From: Xanthomonas sp. GPE 39
GTDB taxonomy: Bacteria > Pseudomonadota > Gammaproteobacteria > Xanthomonadales > Xanthomonadaceae
NCBI RefSeq assembly: GCF_000963005.1
Contig: NZ_JZHZ01000007.1
Span: forward strand, 339,646-403,645
Reading direction: 5' to 3'
DNA: 64,000 nt
The position numbers were made by a program, and so were the translations under genes. This document shows, one piece after another, positions 7,858-17,715 of the stretch. Within the stretch, counting starts at the first letter, position 1, and every line of letters starts with the position of its first letter. Below the pieces are notes generated by a model. That model saw nothing but the letters and a program-made list of their open reading frames with translations. It was not told the origin of the DNA and did no database searches.

Positions 7858-9579
7858 ATGTCCTTCGCGACCATCAATCGCTATGGCGTGCCGCTGGCGC
7901 TGCTGTTGTTGATCGGGATCAGTGCCGCGCTGCTGTTTGGGAGTCAGTGCTTGCTTGGCGATGCCGCTTCTGTAGAGCACAGCAACCAAGTCGTTGCCGG
8001 GATCAATGTGCTGCAATTCAATCTCAGCGATTGCGACGCCAAGTTGCGCGCTCTCCTGCTGCCGGGTGACAAGAAGGACGTGGTCGATTTTCAGCGTTGC
8101 GAGCAGTCCCTGCCGTCGCGTCTACAACAACTCTCCACCTTGCTGCGGGATAATCCGGCGCAATCGTCGCGACTGCGTTTGATTCAGGCGCAGATCCGCG
8201 AACGCATGCAGATCAGTGAGCACGCCATCGCGCGCCTTCAGCTCCATGACGCGACGATGCGGCCGGAGATGGAGCGCATTCGCCAGGCCTACGCGCTGTC
8301 CCAGGCCGCAGGTCGCAATGCCGATGCAATGCTGCACAGCGAGCGCGACTTGCTCGCCAAACGCATGCGCGCCACTGCCGATAGCGCCGGCATCCTGCGT
8401 CTTTTGGCCTTCGGTGGTATCCCAGGCGTGTGCGTGCTTACGCTCTGCTTGTATATGCTGCTGCGTCGCGAAATCGGTCGCCGGACTCAGGCCGAGCGCC
8501 TTGGGCATCATGCCAATGCGCTGCTGGTGGGCACAGTCCAGCAAATGCAGCGTACAGAACAGGACCTGCGCACGCTCAACCGCTGCAGTCGCGGGCTACA
8601 GAGTTGCGTGCAGCAAGATGAAGCGGTCGAGGTCGCACGCCAGGCGCTTGAGCGCCTGCTCGGTTCGGCTGGGTGCGGCGTGTACTGCACCGATGCTGCT
8701 GGCGAGCAGGTGGTGTGCGTCGCCCACTGGGGGATGGAGACGGCATGTGCGCCATCGATGTCGCTGGAGCGTTGCGAGAGTCTATGTCGGCACGCGACCC
8801 AGGTGATGCAGCCCGGTGCAGCGTCGCTGTGCGCACAAACCAGCGATGCCATTTGCGACCCGGCACAAGCGCTTTACGGTGCCTGTGTGCCGATGATCGT
8901 GCAGGACGAACGGCTGGGGATGATCCATCTCTCCAGTCCCGACCTTGCCGTGCTGGAGCGGCTCAACCTGGTCGAGGTGGTGGCCGAGCAACTGGCGATG
9001 GCGCTGCACAATCTGCATTTGCGTCAGCGCCTGCGCACGCAGTCGATTCGTGATCCGCTGACCGGGCTGTATAACCGACGCTATCTGGAGGAGTCGCTGC
9101 TGCGCGAACTATCGCGCTGTGCGCGCCGCGATTTGCCGTTGGCGCTGATGATGTTGGATCTGGACCATTTCAAGGCGCTCAACGACTGCTTGGGCCATGC
9201 TGGCGGCGACGCGTTGCTGGCTGCTTTCGGCCAGTTGCTGGGGGGAATGGTGCGACCGGAAGATATCGCCTGCCGTTATGGTGGCGAGGAGTTCACGGTG
9301 ATTCTCCCGGGTGCCTCGGCAGACGTTGCGCAACGCCGCGCCGAGCAAATTCGCGTGGCGGTCGAGCAGCTGCAGGTACAGCATCAGGGGCAAACGCTGC
9401 CACCGATCACGGTGTCGATTGGCGTAGCGGCTTATCCGGACCATGGCAGTACCGGTGAGGAATTGCTGCGCTGCGCCGACGCTGCGCTTTACGCTGGCAA
9501 GCGTAATGGCCGCAATCGAGTCGCCTCGGCTGTGACCGAGCTGAGCGTGAACGACGATTGCCAACTCGCGTCATCGTAA
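7858..9579 (+). CDS. Membrane GAF-GGDEF diguanylate cyclase
   Basis: Predicted to make cyclic di-GMP from GTP at the inner membrane. From the ATG at 7858 (573 residues): first membrane helix about 9-30, a helical periplasmic sensor of about 145 residues, second membrane helix about 180-203, a short coiled linker, a GAF-like domain about 245-395, and the GGDEF domain. The active-site motif is an intact GGEEF at 475-479, and an inhibitory-site RxxD (RPED, 466-469) lies exactly five residues before it, so product feedback is expected. In-frame starts at 7753 and 7792 would add a tail before the first helix; 7858 gives the normal topology. Its signal is unknown. Confidence 0.93.
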   Translation: MSFATINRYGVPLALLLLIGISAALLFGSQCLLGDAASVEHSNQVVAGINVLQFNLSDCDAKLRALLLPGDKKDVVDFQRCEQSLPSRLQQLSTLLRDNPAQSSRLRLIQAQIRERMQISEHAIARLQLHDATMRPEMERIRQAYALSQAAGRNADAMLHSERDLLAKRMRATADSAGILRLLAFGGIPGVCVLTLCLYMLLRREIGRRTQAERLGHHANALLVGTVQQMQRTEQDLRTLNRCSRGLQSCVQQDEAVEVARQALERLLGSAGCGVYCTDAAGEQVVCVAHWGMETACAPSMSLERCESLCRHATQVMQPGAASLCAQTSDAICDPAQALYGACVPMIVQDERLGMIHLSSPDLAVLERLNLVEVVAEQLAMALHNLHLRQRLRTQSIRDPLTGLYNRRYLEESLLRELSRCARRDLPLALMMLDLDHFKALNDCLGHAGGDALLAAFGQLLGGMVRPEDIACRYGGEEFTVILPGASADVAQRRAEQIRVAVEQLQVQHQGQTLPPITVSIGVAAYPDHGSTGEELLRCADAALYAGKRNGRNRVASAVTELSVNDDCQLASS

Positions 9580-9611
9580 GGCGTTATCCCGCGTTGTCCG
9601 GCTATGTCCGG

Positions 9612-10187
9612 CTATGTCCGCTCGGGTGTTGCCGTTGGCTTGGCCGCTGCCGCGCCGCGCACCATGCTCGCCAATACATCGTCCCGGCGTATCCAGGCAT
9701 GGAACAGTGCCGCGCACAGATGTCCCAACACCGTGGCGAACAACAGATAACCCAGCCAGCCATGCGCGCAACGTAGCTGCGCGTACAGCACCGGGTTGTG
9801 CGAGGTGATCGCGGGCAGGTGTACGCCCGCCCACAGCACGATTGGATAGCCGCCAGCCGAGAGCATCGCCCAGCCCAACAGCGGCATCGCCAGCATCAGC
9901 GCATACAGCAAGCCGTGCGAGGCATGCGCGGCGATTTTTTGCCAGTGCGGCAGGTCGGCCGGTAGCGGCGGCGGGCGGTGCCGCAGACGGTTGCCCAGGC
10001 GCACCAGCGCCAGCAGCCCGATGGCGATGCCCAGTGGACGGTGCAGGTCCAGCAGCCAGGGGCGTTGCGACACCGAGGCAACCATGCCGACGCCGACAAA
10101 CAGCATGGTCAGGATCATCGCCGCCATCAGCCAATGCAGCACGCGCGCGGTCAGGTTGAAGTGCCCAGATCGGTTGCTCGGATTCAT
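9612..10187 (-). CDS. Cytochrome b561-type membrane protein
   Basis: A 191-residue membrane protein with four hydrophobic helices and the family's haem-ligand histidines: one in VLHWLMA (helix 1), one in LDLHRPLG (helix 2), and others in HASHGLLY and CAHGWLGY. It belongs to the bacterial cytochrome b561/CybB group, which passes electrons between quinol and periplasmic partners. The open frame runs far upstream, but that part overlaps the catalase gene out of frame; the ATG at 10187 overlaps the catalase stop as ATGA, so the two are translationally coupled. It is probably the electron partner of that peroxidase. Confidence 0.9.
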   Translation of the reverse strand: MNPSNRSGHFNLTARVLHWLMAAMILTMLFVGVGMVASVSQRPWLLDLHRPLGIAIGLLALVRLGNRLRHRPPPLPADLPHWQKIAAHASHGLLYALMLAMPLLGWAMLSAGGYPIVLWAGVHLPAITSHNPVLYAQLRCAHGWLGYLLFATVLGHLCAALFHAWIRRDDVLASMVRGAAAAKPTATPERT

Positions 10188-11278
10188 TGTGCAGTTCCTT
10201 GTTGGCCGATGGCATCCGGCGCCTGGCCGCGTGCGATCTCGCGCTCGCGGCGGTTGAACGATTGTGCATAGACCGCCGAGCGTGCGGCTAGAATCGGGTC
10301 GTTGGAGCCGGCGATGCCGTGCGGCAGGATCAGCGGGTCGTAGTTGAGGTCGCGGCATGGGCCGCTGGCCTGTGGTTCGGCATGGTCGAGCACCAGGGTG
10401 CCAGCGACCACATGTTGCCGCGTCGGTGGCCAGGAGCGGGACGGATCCTCGATTGGATCGCCGGGCGCGGCCATGGTCAGTACCAAGTCCCAGCGTAGCG
10501 GGCCGCGCTTCAGCCGCGTCTGTAGATCCTCGCTGAGGAAATTCGCATCGGCCTGCGCGCGCTGCGCCGCCGACAATGGCATGAACGGCGTGTGCGGGCG
10601 CATCGACCAGCGCACGTAGCGGCTGCTGCCATCGGCGGCGGTGAAACGGAACGCGTTGACGCCGTTGTACTCGGTATTGGCCCAACTGTTCGACCATGGC
10701 GCGGTCATCGCCCATTCCTGGAACATATGTGCTTCCGGATAGCGTTGCAGGAACGCGGCCATCTTCGCTGGGTCCGGTTTGCCGGTCGCCGGATCTGGCG
10801 TTGACGCCTGGATCTGCGCCATGAAGCCTTCTGGCGTGGCGACCACGAAGAACGGAAAGTTGTTCATCGCCATGCGCCATTCCTGGCCGTCGTCGCTGCG
10901 CAACTGCAGGGCCATGCTGCGCACGCGTGCCTGGCCGTCGGCGCCGTGTGGATCGCCGCCGCCGATCGACAGGCGGCCCAGCACCGGCACCGAGGCCTGG
11001 GCGAACACCCGAGCTTCGGACAATGCCTGACCTTGGCCGTTACTCTCGAAGTGGCCGCTGACGCAGACCCCCTTGCTGTGCGCGCGGCGGAAGCCGGGAT
11101 GCGCTGGACCACCGGCTTGTAGGGCGTCAGTCATGTGCTGGGCGGTCAGCCGTTGCGGCCCGCCGAGCCAGCCCGCGCTCCAGGCGAAGGCGGCGGCCAG
11201 AGCAACAGCGATTGCGGCGATGCCAGCCAGCGCCAGCCAGGGACGTGGTGGTGACGAGGTCGGATCGGGCTGGGACAT
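10184..11278 (-). CDS. Catalase-family (SrpA-like) haem peroxidase
   Basis: The 364-residue product is the short catalase-related type. It has an amino-terminal uncleaved anchor or signal helix (about residues 14-33), the distal His in GFRRAHSKGVCVSG, the Asn/Phe-rich active-site strand MAMNNFPFFVV, and the proximal-Tyr region AARSAVYAQSFNRRE near the end. This family lacks the full catalase clamp and acts as a membrane-attached peroxidase. The coupled cytochrome b561 gene suggests electrons come from the quinone pool. The start ATG at 11278 leaves a cytoplasmic tail before the helix. An ECF sigma/anti-sigma pair often neighbours such genes but is absent here. Confidence 0.88.
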   Translation of the reverse strand: MSQPDPTSSPPRPWLALAGIAAIAVALAAAFAWSAGWLGGPQRLTAQHMTDALQAGGPAHPGFRRAHSKGVCVSGHFESNGQGQALSEARVFAQASVPVLGRLSIGGGDPHGADGQARVRSMALQLRSDDGQEWRMAMNNFPFFVVATPEGFMAQIQASTPDPATGKPDPAKMAAFLQRYPEAHMFQEWAMTAPWSNSWANTEYNGVNAFRFTAADGSSRYVRWSMRPHTPFMPLSAAQRAQADANFLSEDLQTRLKRGPLRWDLVLTMAAPGDPIEDPSRSWPPTRQHVVAGTLVLDHAEPQASGPCRDLNYDPLILPHGIAGSNDPILAARSAVYAQSFNRREREIARGQAPDAIGQQGTAQ

Positions 11279-11617
11279 CTGCAGCTCCTATGGCGATGGG
11301 GGTGACGTGGCTGGATGGCGCAAAGAGGTTGTGTCGCAGTGGTGCCGGTGACAAGGCCATACCAGCGACGAGGCGGCATTCGCACTCCGTTTTACACCGA
11401 TTCGAACGGATGCATGGCGACAATTGCCGCATCCATGCCGAGGCCTGTATCCGCCGCATGGTGGATTGCGTGCCATCGTGTTGCGATACGTCGACACAAC
11501 GCGGTTGGCGCATATCGCCCGGGTCATGGCCTTGCTGGTGACGTGGCGGCCGGTTCACGCCGTTGTGCGGATCGGCATCAGCGCGGCGTCGGGTTGGATG
11601 TCATCGTCAGCAGCAGG
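11279..11617. other. Intergenic region, 339 bases
   Basis: Lies upstream of the minus-strand catalase gene and downstream of the mnh operon. It must hold the catalase promoter and the operon terminator, but I could not pick out a convincing hairpin with a T run, a sigma-70 box pair or a coding frame. Confidence 0.4.
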
Positions 11618-12001
11618 CTAGGGCAACGGTGGCGGTTGCTTCGTTCGGGTCGGTATCGGTCGCTGTTTCTGGTCGATGTCTCTACTGTCGGGCGTCGGTG
11701 GCTGTTCTGCCAGCATTAGCGAGAGCGCGGCCTTTGCCATCATGTGCGCGCTGATCGGTGCGGTGATGAACAAGAACGCGGTAATCAACAATTCGCGTGG
11801 CTGCGGGTCTTGCCCCAGGAACAGGTGATAGCCCACCGAGGCTAGCAGAATGCAGCCCACGCCCAGCGTGCTGGCCATGGTCGGCGCGTGCAGGCGCTTG
11901 AAGAAGTCCGATAGTCTCACCAGTCCCAGCGCACCGAGCAAGATGAAAGAGCAGCCGACGATCAGCAGCAACGCCAGGGTGAGATGCAGCAATGCGTTCA
12001 T
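11618..12001 (-). CDS. mnhG: Mrp antiporter subunit G
   Basis: Last gene of the six-gene antiporter operon. The 127-residue protein has three membrane helices and the MnhG/PhaG signature (LLGALGLVRLSDFFKRLHAPTMASTLG). MrpG is a small obligatory subunit of the cation/proton antiporter membrane complex. The ATG at 12001 overlaps the mnhF stop by four bases. The carboxyl tail after LMLAEQ is a polar, Pro- and Lys-rich extension of about 25 residues, longer than usual for the family. Confidence 0.92.
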   Translation of the reverse strand: MNALLHLTLALLLIVGCSFILLGALGLVRLSDFFKRLHAPTMASTLGVGCILLASVGYHLFLGQDPQPRELLITAFLFITAPISAHMMAKAALSLMLAEQPPTPDSRDIDQKQRPIPTRTKQPPPLP

Positions 12002-12282
12002 TCGACGATGTCCCGACGCAGCACGTATTTGCTCAGCACCACGGTACTGCCGAAGCCGAGCATGGCGATGATCAACGCCGCCTCGAAATACACCGGCGAA
12101 TCCAGGTACATGCCCCATAACATCACTTCGGCGATTGCGGTGATCGAGAGCGTATCCAGCGCCAGGATGCGGTCGGGCAGGGTCGGGCCGCGCAGCAGCC
12201 GCCACAACGCCAGCAGCATTGCCAGGGCGACCATGTGCATGCACACCACGATGGTGGTGTCGATGAACATGTCGTGGGTCAT
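11998..12282 (-). CDS. mnhF: Mrp antiporter subunit F
   Basis: A 94-residue membrane protein with three helices and the MnhF/PhaF core (LLRGPTLPDRILALDTLS). The start ATG at 12282 overlaps the mnhE stop as ATGA, and its own stop overlaps the mnhG start in the same way. MrpF is required for assembly and activity of the heteromeric antiporter. A second in-frame Met four residues on (MFIDTTIV) is also possible. Confidence 0.92.
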   Translation of the reverse strand: MTHDMFIDTTIVVCMHMVALAMLLALWRLLRGPTLPDRILALDTLSITAIAEVMLWGMYLDSPVYFEAALIIAMLGFGSTVVLSKYVLRRDIVE

Positions 12283-12782
12283 GGGAAGATCTCCATCAAT
12301 GGCGCTTCGTAACGTGTCTTGATTTGCTGGATCAGGCGCTCGGCATCGTCCAAGTGCAGCACATGCACCAGCAAATATTTGCGGTCCTGCGACAACGCTG
12401 CCGAGACCGTACCTGGGGTCAGGGTAATCATGCTGGTCAGTGCGGCGATGCCGTGGATGTTGGCGATATCCAGCGGCACCCAGACAAAGCCGGGGCGGAT
12501 CCGTGTCTGCGGTCCTAGCACTTGCAGCGCGACCGTCACGTTCGAGCGCACGATGTCCCAGGCCGCCACGCATAGCATCTTCGGCAGCGGACGCAGCGTG
12601 CCGATGCGGGCGAATTCGCGGTCCAGGCGCGCGGCGAACAGCGGCACCGCCACGCCGAGTCCACCGCCAAGCAAGAGTTGGCCGGGGCTGAGACTGTCGC
12701 TCATCAGCAGCCAGAACGCGGTGATGGTGAGACTCAGCGGCCAGGATGGAAACAGCCGGCGCGACCAGGAGGAACGGATCAT
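12279..12782 (-). CDS. mnhE: Mrp antiporter subunit E
   Basis: The 167-residue product has two or three amino-terminal membrane helices (FWLLMSDSLSPGQLLLGGGLG) and the conserved MnhE soluble part, including ALTSMITLTPGTVSA and the HVLHLDD segment. It is an accessory subunit of the Na+/H+ or K+/H+ antiporter. The gene follows mnhD by one base and overlaps mnhF by four, consistent with one polycistronic message. Confidence 0.93.
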   Translation of the reverse strand: MIRSSWSRRLFPSWPLSLTITAFWLLMSDSLSPGQLLLGGGLGVAVPLFAARLDREFARIGTLRPLPKMLCVAAWDIVRSNVTVALQVLGPQTRIRPGFVWVPLDIANIHGIAALTSMITLTPGTVSAALSQDRKYLLVHVLHLDDAERLIQQIKTRYEAPLMEIFP

Positions 12783-12783
12783 C

Positions 12784-14346
12784 TCAGGGCTCCCGTAGCA
12801 CGGGCGCGGTGGCGCGCAATTGGGCGACGTAAGCGAATGGACGCAACACCTGCGCGGCGATGGCGTCGGTGTAGCGCAGCAGTGGTTCGGCTGCCAACGT
12901 CATGGTCATGCCGTAGCCGAGCAGCAACAGGGTGGCGGCGATTTCCAGCCGCCGTGCCGGTACCGTGCGCGTGACCGGCGGTGGCAATGCTGCAGTGTTG
13001 TGATTGACGGTGTTGTGGTTGCCGGGCACGTGCCAGAACAGTCGCACGCCGCTGCGGGTCAGCCCGATGATGACCATCAGGCTGCTGAGGAGCACCGTGC
13101 TCCACACCGGGCCAGTGAGTGCCGCTGGCGTGGCGCTGAGCAGCGCGATCTTGGCCAGGAAACCGGACAGTGGGGGCAGCCCAGCCACCGAGATCGCCGC
13201 GATCAGGAACAGCAGTCCTGACAGCGTTTTCTGCGGCAGCGGGGCGATGCGGTTGTTGCGCTCGCCTGCACCGCCGCGTCGGCCGCGGATCAGTTCGGCG
13301 ATCATGAACAGTGCGGCGGCCACGAAACTGCTGTGTGCCAGGTAATACAGGCCGGCACTGAGCATGCCGGGTTGCTGCAGCGCGAAGGCGATAAACAGCG
13401 TCGCTGCCGACACGATCACCAAGTAGCCGATCAGCACCGGCAGGCGCACCGCCGCCAGCACGCCGAGAGCACCCAGCAGCAGCGTGGTCAGGCCCAGCCA
13501 CAGTAGCCAGTCGCCACCGTAGCCATGCAGCGTCGGCGACTGGCTGCCGAGCATCAGCGTACTGACTCGCAACATCGCATACAGGCCGACCTTAGTCATG
13601 ATCACGCATAGCGCCGCGACGGCGGTCGGCGCTCGTGCATAGGTTTCCGGCAACCACAGATATAACGGTAGCAACGCGGCCTTGGCGCAGAACACCAGCA
13701 GCAACAGGCCCATTGCGGCCTTGATCAGCGCCAGGTTCTGCGGTGGCGCCTGCGCCACGCGCTGCGACAACTCGGCCATGTTCAGCGAGCCGAGCAGTGC
13801 GTACAGCAAACCCAGTGCGATCAGGAACACGGTGGAGCAGGTGACGTTGAACACCACGTAATGAAACCCCGCACGCAGACGCAGACCGCGACCGCCACTG
13901 AGCAGCAGGCCGTAGGAGGCGATCAACATCACCTCGAAGAATACGAACAGATTGAAGACATCGCCGGTCAGGAACGCGCCATTGAGGCCGACCAACTGGA
14001 ACTGGAACAGCGCATGGAAATGCGGCGCACGCCGATCCCAACCCGCGCAGGCGTGTAGCAGGCAAGCGGCGGCGAGCAAGGTGGTGGTCGCCAGCATCCA
14101 TGCCGATAGCCGGTCGGCCATCAGCACGATGCCCAACCGCGCGGGCCAGTCGCCCAGCAGATAGGCGTGGACGTGACCATCGCCCACCTGCGCGCATAGC
14201 GCGGTCACGGCTGCGGCCAGTGCCGCCATTGCCGTCCACGCCAGCAGGCGCTGCAACCTGCGCGCTGCGCGACGTTGTTCCAGCAACAACGACAACCCGG
14301 CACCGAGCAATGGAATCAGGATCGGCAGGATCAGCACATGGCTCAT
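12784..14346 (-). CDS. mnhD: Mrp antiporter subunit D (NuoM/N-like)
   Basis: A 520-residue polytopic protein of the proton-conducting antiporter family, homologous to complex I subunits NuoM/NuoN. About 14 hydrophobic helices are visible. Landmarks are FFEVMLIASYGLL with the conserved Glu of helix 5, the loop ALLPLYLWLPETYARAPTAVAAL with the proton-channel Lys just before it, and GLPPLSGFLAKIALL. With subunit A it is thought to form the ion/proton path. Its start overlaps the mnhC stop by four bases. Confidence 0.95.
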   Translation of the reverse strand: MSHVLILPILIPLLGAGLSLLLEQRRAARRLQRLLAWTAMAALAAAVTALCAQVGDGHVHAYLLGDWPARLGIVLMADRLSAWMLATTTLLAAACLLHACAGWDRRAPHFHALFQFQLVGLNGAFLTGDVFNLFVFFEVMLIASYGLLLSGGRGLRLRAGFHYVVFNVTCSTVFLIALGLLYALLGSLNMAELSQRVAQAPPQNLALIKAAMGLLLLVFCAKAALLPLYLWLPETYARAPTAVAALCVIMTKVGLYAMLRVSTLMLGSQSPTLHGYGGDWLLWLGLTTLLLGALGVLAAVRLPVLIGYLVIVSAATLFIAFALQQPGMLSAGLYYLAHSSFVAAALFMIAELIRGRRGGAGERNNRIAPLPQKTLSGLLFLIAAISVAGLPPLSGFLAKIALLSATPAALTGPVWSTVLLSSLMVIIGLTRSGVRLFWHVPGNHNTVNHNTAALPPPVTRTVPARRLEIAATLLLLGYGMTMTLAAEPLLRYTDAIAAQVLRPFAYVAQLRATAPVLREP

Positions 14347-14702
14347 GGCGCATCCTCCGCGTCATGAGCCGCGCGTGCATCGACATGGTCGCTGTGGTTG
14401 TCGCTGCGATTGCGCAGTGCCAGCACGATGCTCACGGCCGTCATCGCGAAGGCGATCACGATCGCGGTCAACACCAACGCTTGCGGCAGTGGGTCGGCAT
14501 GCTCGGCCAGGGTCGGCGCGATGCCGTCGCGCAGCAGCGGCGCTTTGCCCTGCACCAGCCGTCCACCAGCGAAGATCAGCAGGTTGGTGGCGTAGGACAG
14601 CACGGTCATGCCCAGGATCACATCGAAGCTGCGCGCGCGCAGTAGCAAATACACGCCTACCGCTGTCAGCACGCCGATCGCGCTCGCCAAGGCCAGTTCC
14701 AT
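14343..14702 (-). CDS. mnhC: Mrp antiporter subunit C (NuoK-like)
   Basis: The 119-residue protein has three membrane helices and resembles NuoK/MnhC (YLLLRARSFDVILGMTVLS, then ATNLLIFAGG, then LPQALVLTAIVIAFAM). The ATG at 14702 shares its A with the TGA of the upstream fused A/B gene, and its stop overlaps the mnhD start. The open frame extends far upstream in parallel with mnhA; that extension is Arg-rich and is a shadow of the high-GC sequence, so the short form is the gene. The polar His/Asp/Ala-rich tail is not conserved in the family as I know it. Confidence 0.93.
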   Translation of the reverse strand: MELALASAIGVLTAVGVYLLLRARSFDVILGMTVLSYATNLLIFAGGRLVQGKAPLLRDGIAPTLAEHADPLPQALVLTAIVIAFAMTAVSIVLALRNRSDNHSDHVDARAAHDAEDAP

Positions 14703-17533
14703 CAGTGCATTTCCCCGCTGATGGCCGAGCGTCGGGTCGGGTCGATGCGCCCGCGCCGCGCCTCGCGCGTGCGTGAGGGCATGATTGTGCCCAGCATCGA
14801 CAGGGTCAACATTGTGCCGCCGAACACCACCAGGAAGACGCCAGTGTCGAACCCCAGCGCACTGGTCAACGATACCTCGCCGATCAATGGCAGCGTCAGA
14901 TTGAGGTGGCCGCTGGTCAGCAATGGCGCGCCGAACAACAGTGCGCCCATGCCGCTGAGCGCGGCCAGCAACAAACCCAGCGCGATGCAGCGGATGTAGT
15001 CCAGGCCGAAGCGCGATTCCACCGAGGCGGCACCCTGAATCACGTATTGCATCAGCAGCGGCACCGCTAGCACCAGCCCGGCGATAAAGCCACCACCGGG
15101 CGCGTTGTGTCCGCGCAGAAACAAAAAGATCGACACGGTGAGGGTGAGCGGGAACAGCAATTGGGTCAGATCGGCCGGCACCGGCAGCATGATCGGCGGG
15201 CCGGGCATGCGCGTTTCGGGCGGCATCGGCACACCGCGCAACAGCGCGTGCACCACCAGCGCGGCAATCGCGAACACACTGATTTCGCCGAAGGTATCCA
15301 AACCGCGGAAATCCACCAGAATCACGTTGACCACGTTGCGTCCATACGCCTGTGGCAGCGCGCGTTGCAGTAGTTCGCCGGCCATGCTCGACGTCGGGCG
15401 GGTCATCGCCGCATACGCCAGCAAGGCCATGCCGACACCGGCGGCGATTGCCAATGTCGCATCGCGTCGCCGCGGCCAGCGCCGTGGTTCCGCAGGCGAC
15501 ACAGTAGGCAAGTAGTGCAGCCCCAGCAGCATCAACACCAGCGTGACCATTTCCACCAGCAATTGGGTCAGCGCCAGATCCGGTGCGGACAGGAACACGA
15601 AGACCAGACTCACGCCCAGTCCGCTGCCACCGATGGCCACCACGGCCAGCAGGCGCTGGCGGTACAGGCGCAGCGTGGTGAATGCGCTGCCGACGATCAA
15701 CAACCATAGCGCCCAGCCCAGCGGCGGCATCGGCTGCGGTGGCGGCCACGACGGCCACGACGGTGCAGCCGTGACGAACGGTGCCGCCGCGACCACCACG
15801 GCGGCCAACAGCAAGCAACGCAGGCTGCGTTGCAGGCGGCCATTGACGAGCAGCCGGGTCGCCCGCGCGGCCAGGCCGAACAATGTCTGCACATGCCAGT
15901 GGAACAGCCGTTTGCCTAGCGAACGGCGCACCTCGGTGTATAGCGCCGTCAGCCGGCGCAGGCTGAAGTACAGTGCCACCCCGCCGATCACGCCGGTCAG
16001 GCTCATCGCCAGCGGCGCGTTCCAGCCGTGCCACAGCGTCAGGCTGTAGTCGGGCAGGGCGTCGCCGAGGATCGCGCTGGCGGCGCTGCGCAACACCGGT
16101 GCCACGGTCAGCGTCGGCACGGTGCCGACCGCCACGCAGACCAACACCAGGATTTCCACCGGAATCTTCATCCAGCGTGGCGGCTCGTGCGGCATCGTCG
16201 GCAAGCCGCGTGGCCCTTCGCCGAAGAACGTCTCGTAGACGAAGCGCAGGCTGTAGGCCACGCCGAACACGCCGGCCAGCAACGCTGTGCTGGCGATGAA
16301 CACGCGCATCTGCGTCGGTCCGTTGGCGCCCAGCGCCTCGGCGAAGAACATTTCCTTGGACAAAAACCCGTTGAGTAGCGGGATACCGGCCATCGCCAGC
16401 GCGGCGATGATCGCCAGCGTGCTGGTGATCGGCATCCAACGGCGCAGCCCGCCGAGCCTGCGCATGTCGCGGGTGTGGGTCTCGTGGTCGATGATGCCGG
16501 AGGCCATGAACAACGAGGCTTTGAAGACGGCGTGATTGAGGATGTGGAAGACGCCAGCGACCACCGCCATCGGCGTGGACAGCCCGAACAACATGGTGAT
16601 CAAGCCCAGATGCGAGATCGTCGAATACGCCAGCACGCCTTTCAGATCGTGCTGGAAAATCGCCAACCAGGCGCCGGTCAGCAGGGTGATCGCGCCGATG
16701 CCGCTGACCGTATAGAAGAACAACGGGCTGCCGGCCAGCGCCGGATGCAGTCGCGCCAGCAGGAAGACGCCGGCCTTGACCATCGTCGCCGAATGCAGAT
16801 ACGCCGACACTGGCGTTGGCGCCGCCATCGCCTGCGGCAGCCAGAAATGCAGCGGGAACTGCGCGCTCTTGCTGAAGATGCCGAGCAGGATCAACCCCAG
16901 CGCCCACGGATACAGCACGCTGGCGCGGATCGTCTGACCGGCGGCGAGTACCGCGTCGAGCTGATAACTGCCGACGATGCGACCGAGCAACAGCACGCCG
17001 CCGAGCAACGCCAGGCCACCGCCGCCGGTGATGACCAGGGCCATGCGCGCGCCGTCGCGCGCGTCCTTGCGCTGCGACCAGAAGCCGATCAGCAGGAACG
17101 AACTGATGCTGGTCAGTTCCCAGAACACCATCAGCAGCAACAGATTGCCGGCCAGCACCATGCCCAGCATCGCGCCCATGAACAGCAGCAGGCAGGCATA
17201 GAAGCGCGCCGCGTTCTCGCGCGCGCTCAGGTAGTAGTGCGCATACATCACCACCAGTGCGCCGATCGCCAGCACCAAGCCAGCGAACATCCAGGCCAAG
17301 CCATCGAGCCGCAGTGAAAACTGCAGCCCGATCTGCGGCAGCCAGGCGTGATCGCTGCGGACGATGCCGCCTTGCAGGACGGTCGCGCTCAACGTGCCCA
17401 GCAGCACCAGGCCGGCCAGTGGCGCGATCGCCGCGACCCAGGCCAGCACAGCGCGTGTCCGATGGCGCAGGGCGACCACGCTGACCGCCATCAGGAACGG
17501 CAAGGCCAACAGGGGGATGAGGATGGGCATCAT
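14702..17533 (-). CDS. mnhA: Mrp antiporter subunit A fused to subunit B
   Basis: First gene of the operon; 943 residues from the ATG at 17533 ([17 protein letters not shown]). Residues up to about 770 form the NuoL-like proton-translocating subunit [27 protein letters not shown], the helix-5 Glu in [15 protein letters not shown], and [26 protein letters not shown] in pieces. The last roughly 150 residues are an MnhB domain, recognisable by [17 protein letters not shown]. Fusion of A and B is known in some bacteria and removes the need for a separate mnhB, which is missing here. The whole operon exports Na+ or other monovalent cations in exchange for protons across the inner membrane. Confidence 0.95.
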   Translation of the reverse strand: MMPILIPLLALPFLMAVSVVALRHRTRAVLAWVAAIAPLAGLVLLGTLSATVLQGGIVRSDHAWLPQIGLQFSLRLDGLAWMFAGLVLAIGALVVMYAHYYLSARENAARFYACLLLFMGAMLGMVLAGNLLLLMVFWELTSISSFLLIGFWSQRKDARDGARMALVITGGGGLALLGGVLLLGRIVGSYQLDAVLAAGQTIRASVLYPWALGLILLGIFSKSAQFPLHFWLPQAMAAPTPVSAYLHSATMVKAGVFLLARLHPALAGSPLFFYTVSGIGAITLLTGAWLAIFQHDLKGVLAYSTISHLGLITMLFGLSTPMAVVAGVFHILNHAVFKASLFMASGIIDHETHTRDMRRLGGLRRWMPITSTLAIIAALAMAGIPLLNGFLSKEMFFAEALGANGPTQMRVFIASTALLAGVFGVAYSLRFVYETFFGEGPRGLPTMPHEPPRWMKIPVEILVLVCVAVGTVPTLTVAPVLRSAASAILGDALPDYSLTLWHGWNAPLAMSLTGVIGGVALYFSLRRLTALYTEVRRSLGKRLFHWHVQTLFGLAARATRLLVNGRLQRSLRCLLLAAVVVAAAPFVTAAPSWPSWPPPQPMPPLGWALWLLIVGSAFTTLRLYRQRLLAVVAIGGSGLGVSLVFVFLSAPDLALTQLLVEMVTLVLMLLGLHYLPTVSPAEPRRWPRRRDATLAIAAGVGMALLAYAAMTRPTSSMAGELLQRALPQAYGRNVVNVILVDFRGLDTFGEISVFAIAALVVHALLRGVPMPPETRMPGPPIMLPVPADLTQLLFPLTLTVSIFLFLRGHNAPGGGFIAGLVLAVPLLMQYVIQGAASVESRFGLDYIRCIALGLLLAALSGMGALLFGAPLLTSGHLNLTLPLIGEVSLTSALGFDTGVFLVVFGGTMLTLSMLGTIMPSRTREARRGRIDPTRRSAISGEMH

Positions 17534-17715
17534 GCAGGGAATACGCGATTCGCGTGCAGAGATCCGAGTGTAACAGGCAGGTTGTGGCGCTGGCCGAGGT
17601 TGACGTGGCGCGCATGCACGCACATCGACGCGCTGAACCGCAGCAGGCCATACGTCTGAGCGTGCGGCGCTACAGGAAATTGGGCATGGTGGCGTGCGCT
17701 GGTTATGCTGTGGCG

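Noticed and set aside
9612-10880. A 422-codon minus-strand frame covering cytochrome b561 and part of the catalase gene
   Set aside because: Only the last 191 codons resemble a protein family; the rest overlaps the catalase gene in the wrong frame, and the ATGA overlap marks the real start.
16475-17317. A 280-codon plus-strand frame opposite mnhA, rich in Gln, His and Arg
   Set aside because: This composition is typical of the reverse strand of membrane-protein genes; no domain is visible.
14343-17651. An open frame of 1102 codons on the minus strand, antiparallel or parallel to mnhA in another frame
   Set aside because: It is Arg/Ala-rich, lacks family likeness except for its last 119 codons, which are mnhC, and is a product of high GC content.
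17554-17715. An upstream extension of the SDR-like gene to 17554
   Set aside because: The extra residues are unlike the family; starts at 17716 or 17746 put the Rossmann glycine motif near the amino end.
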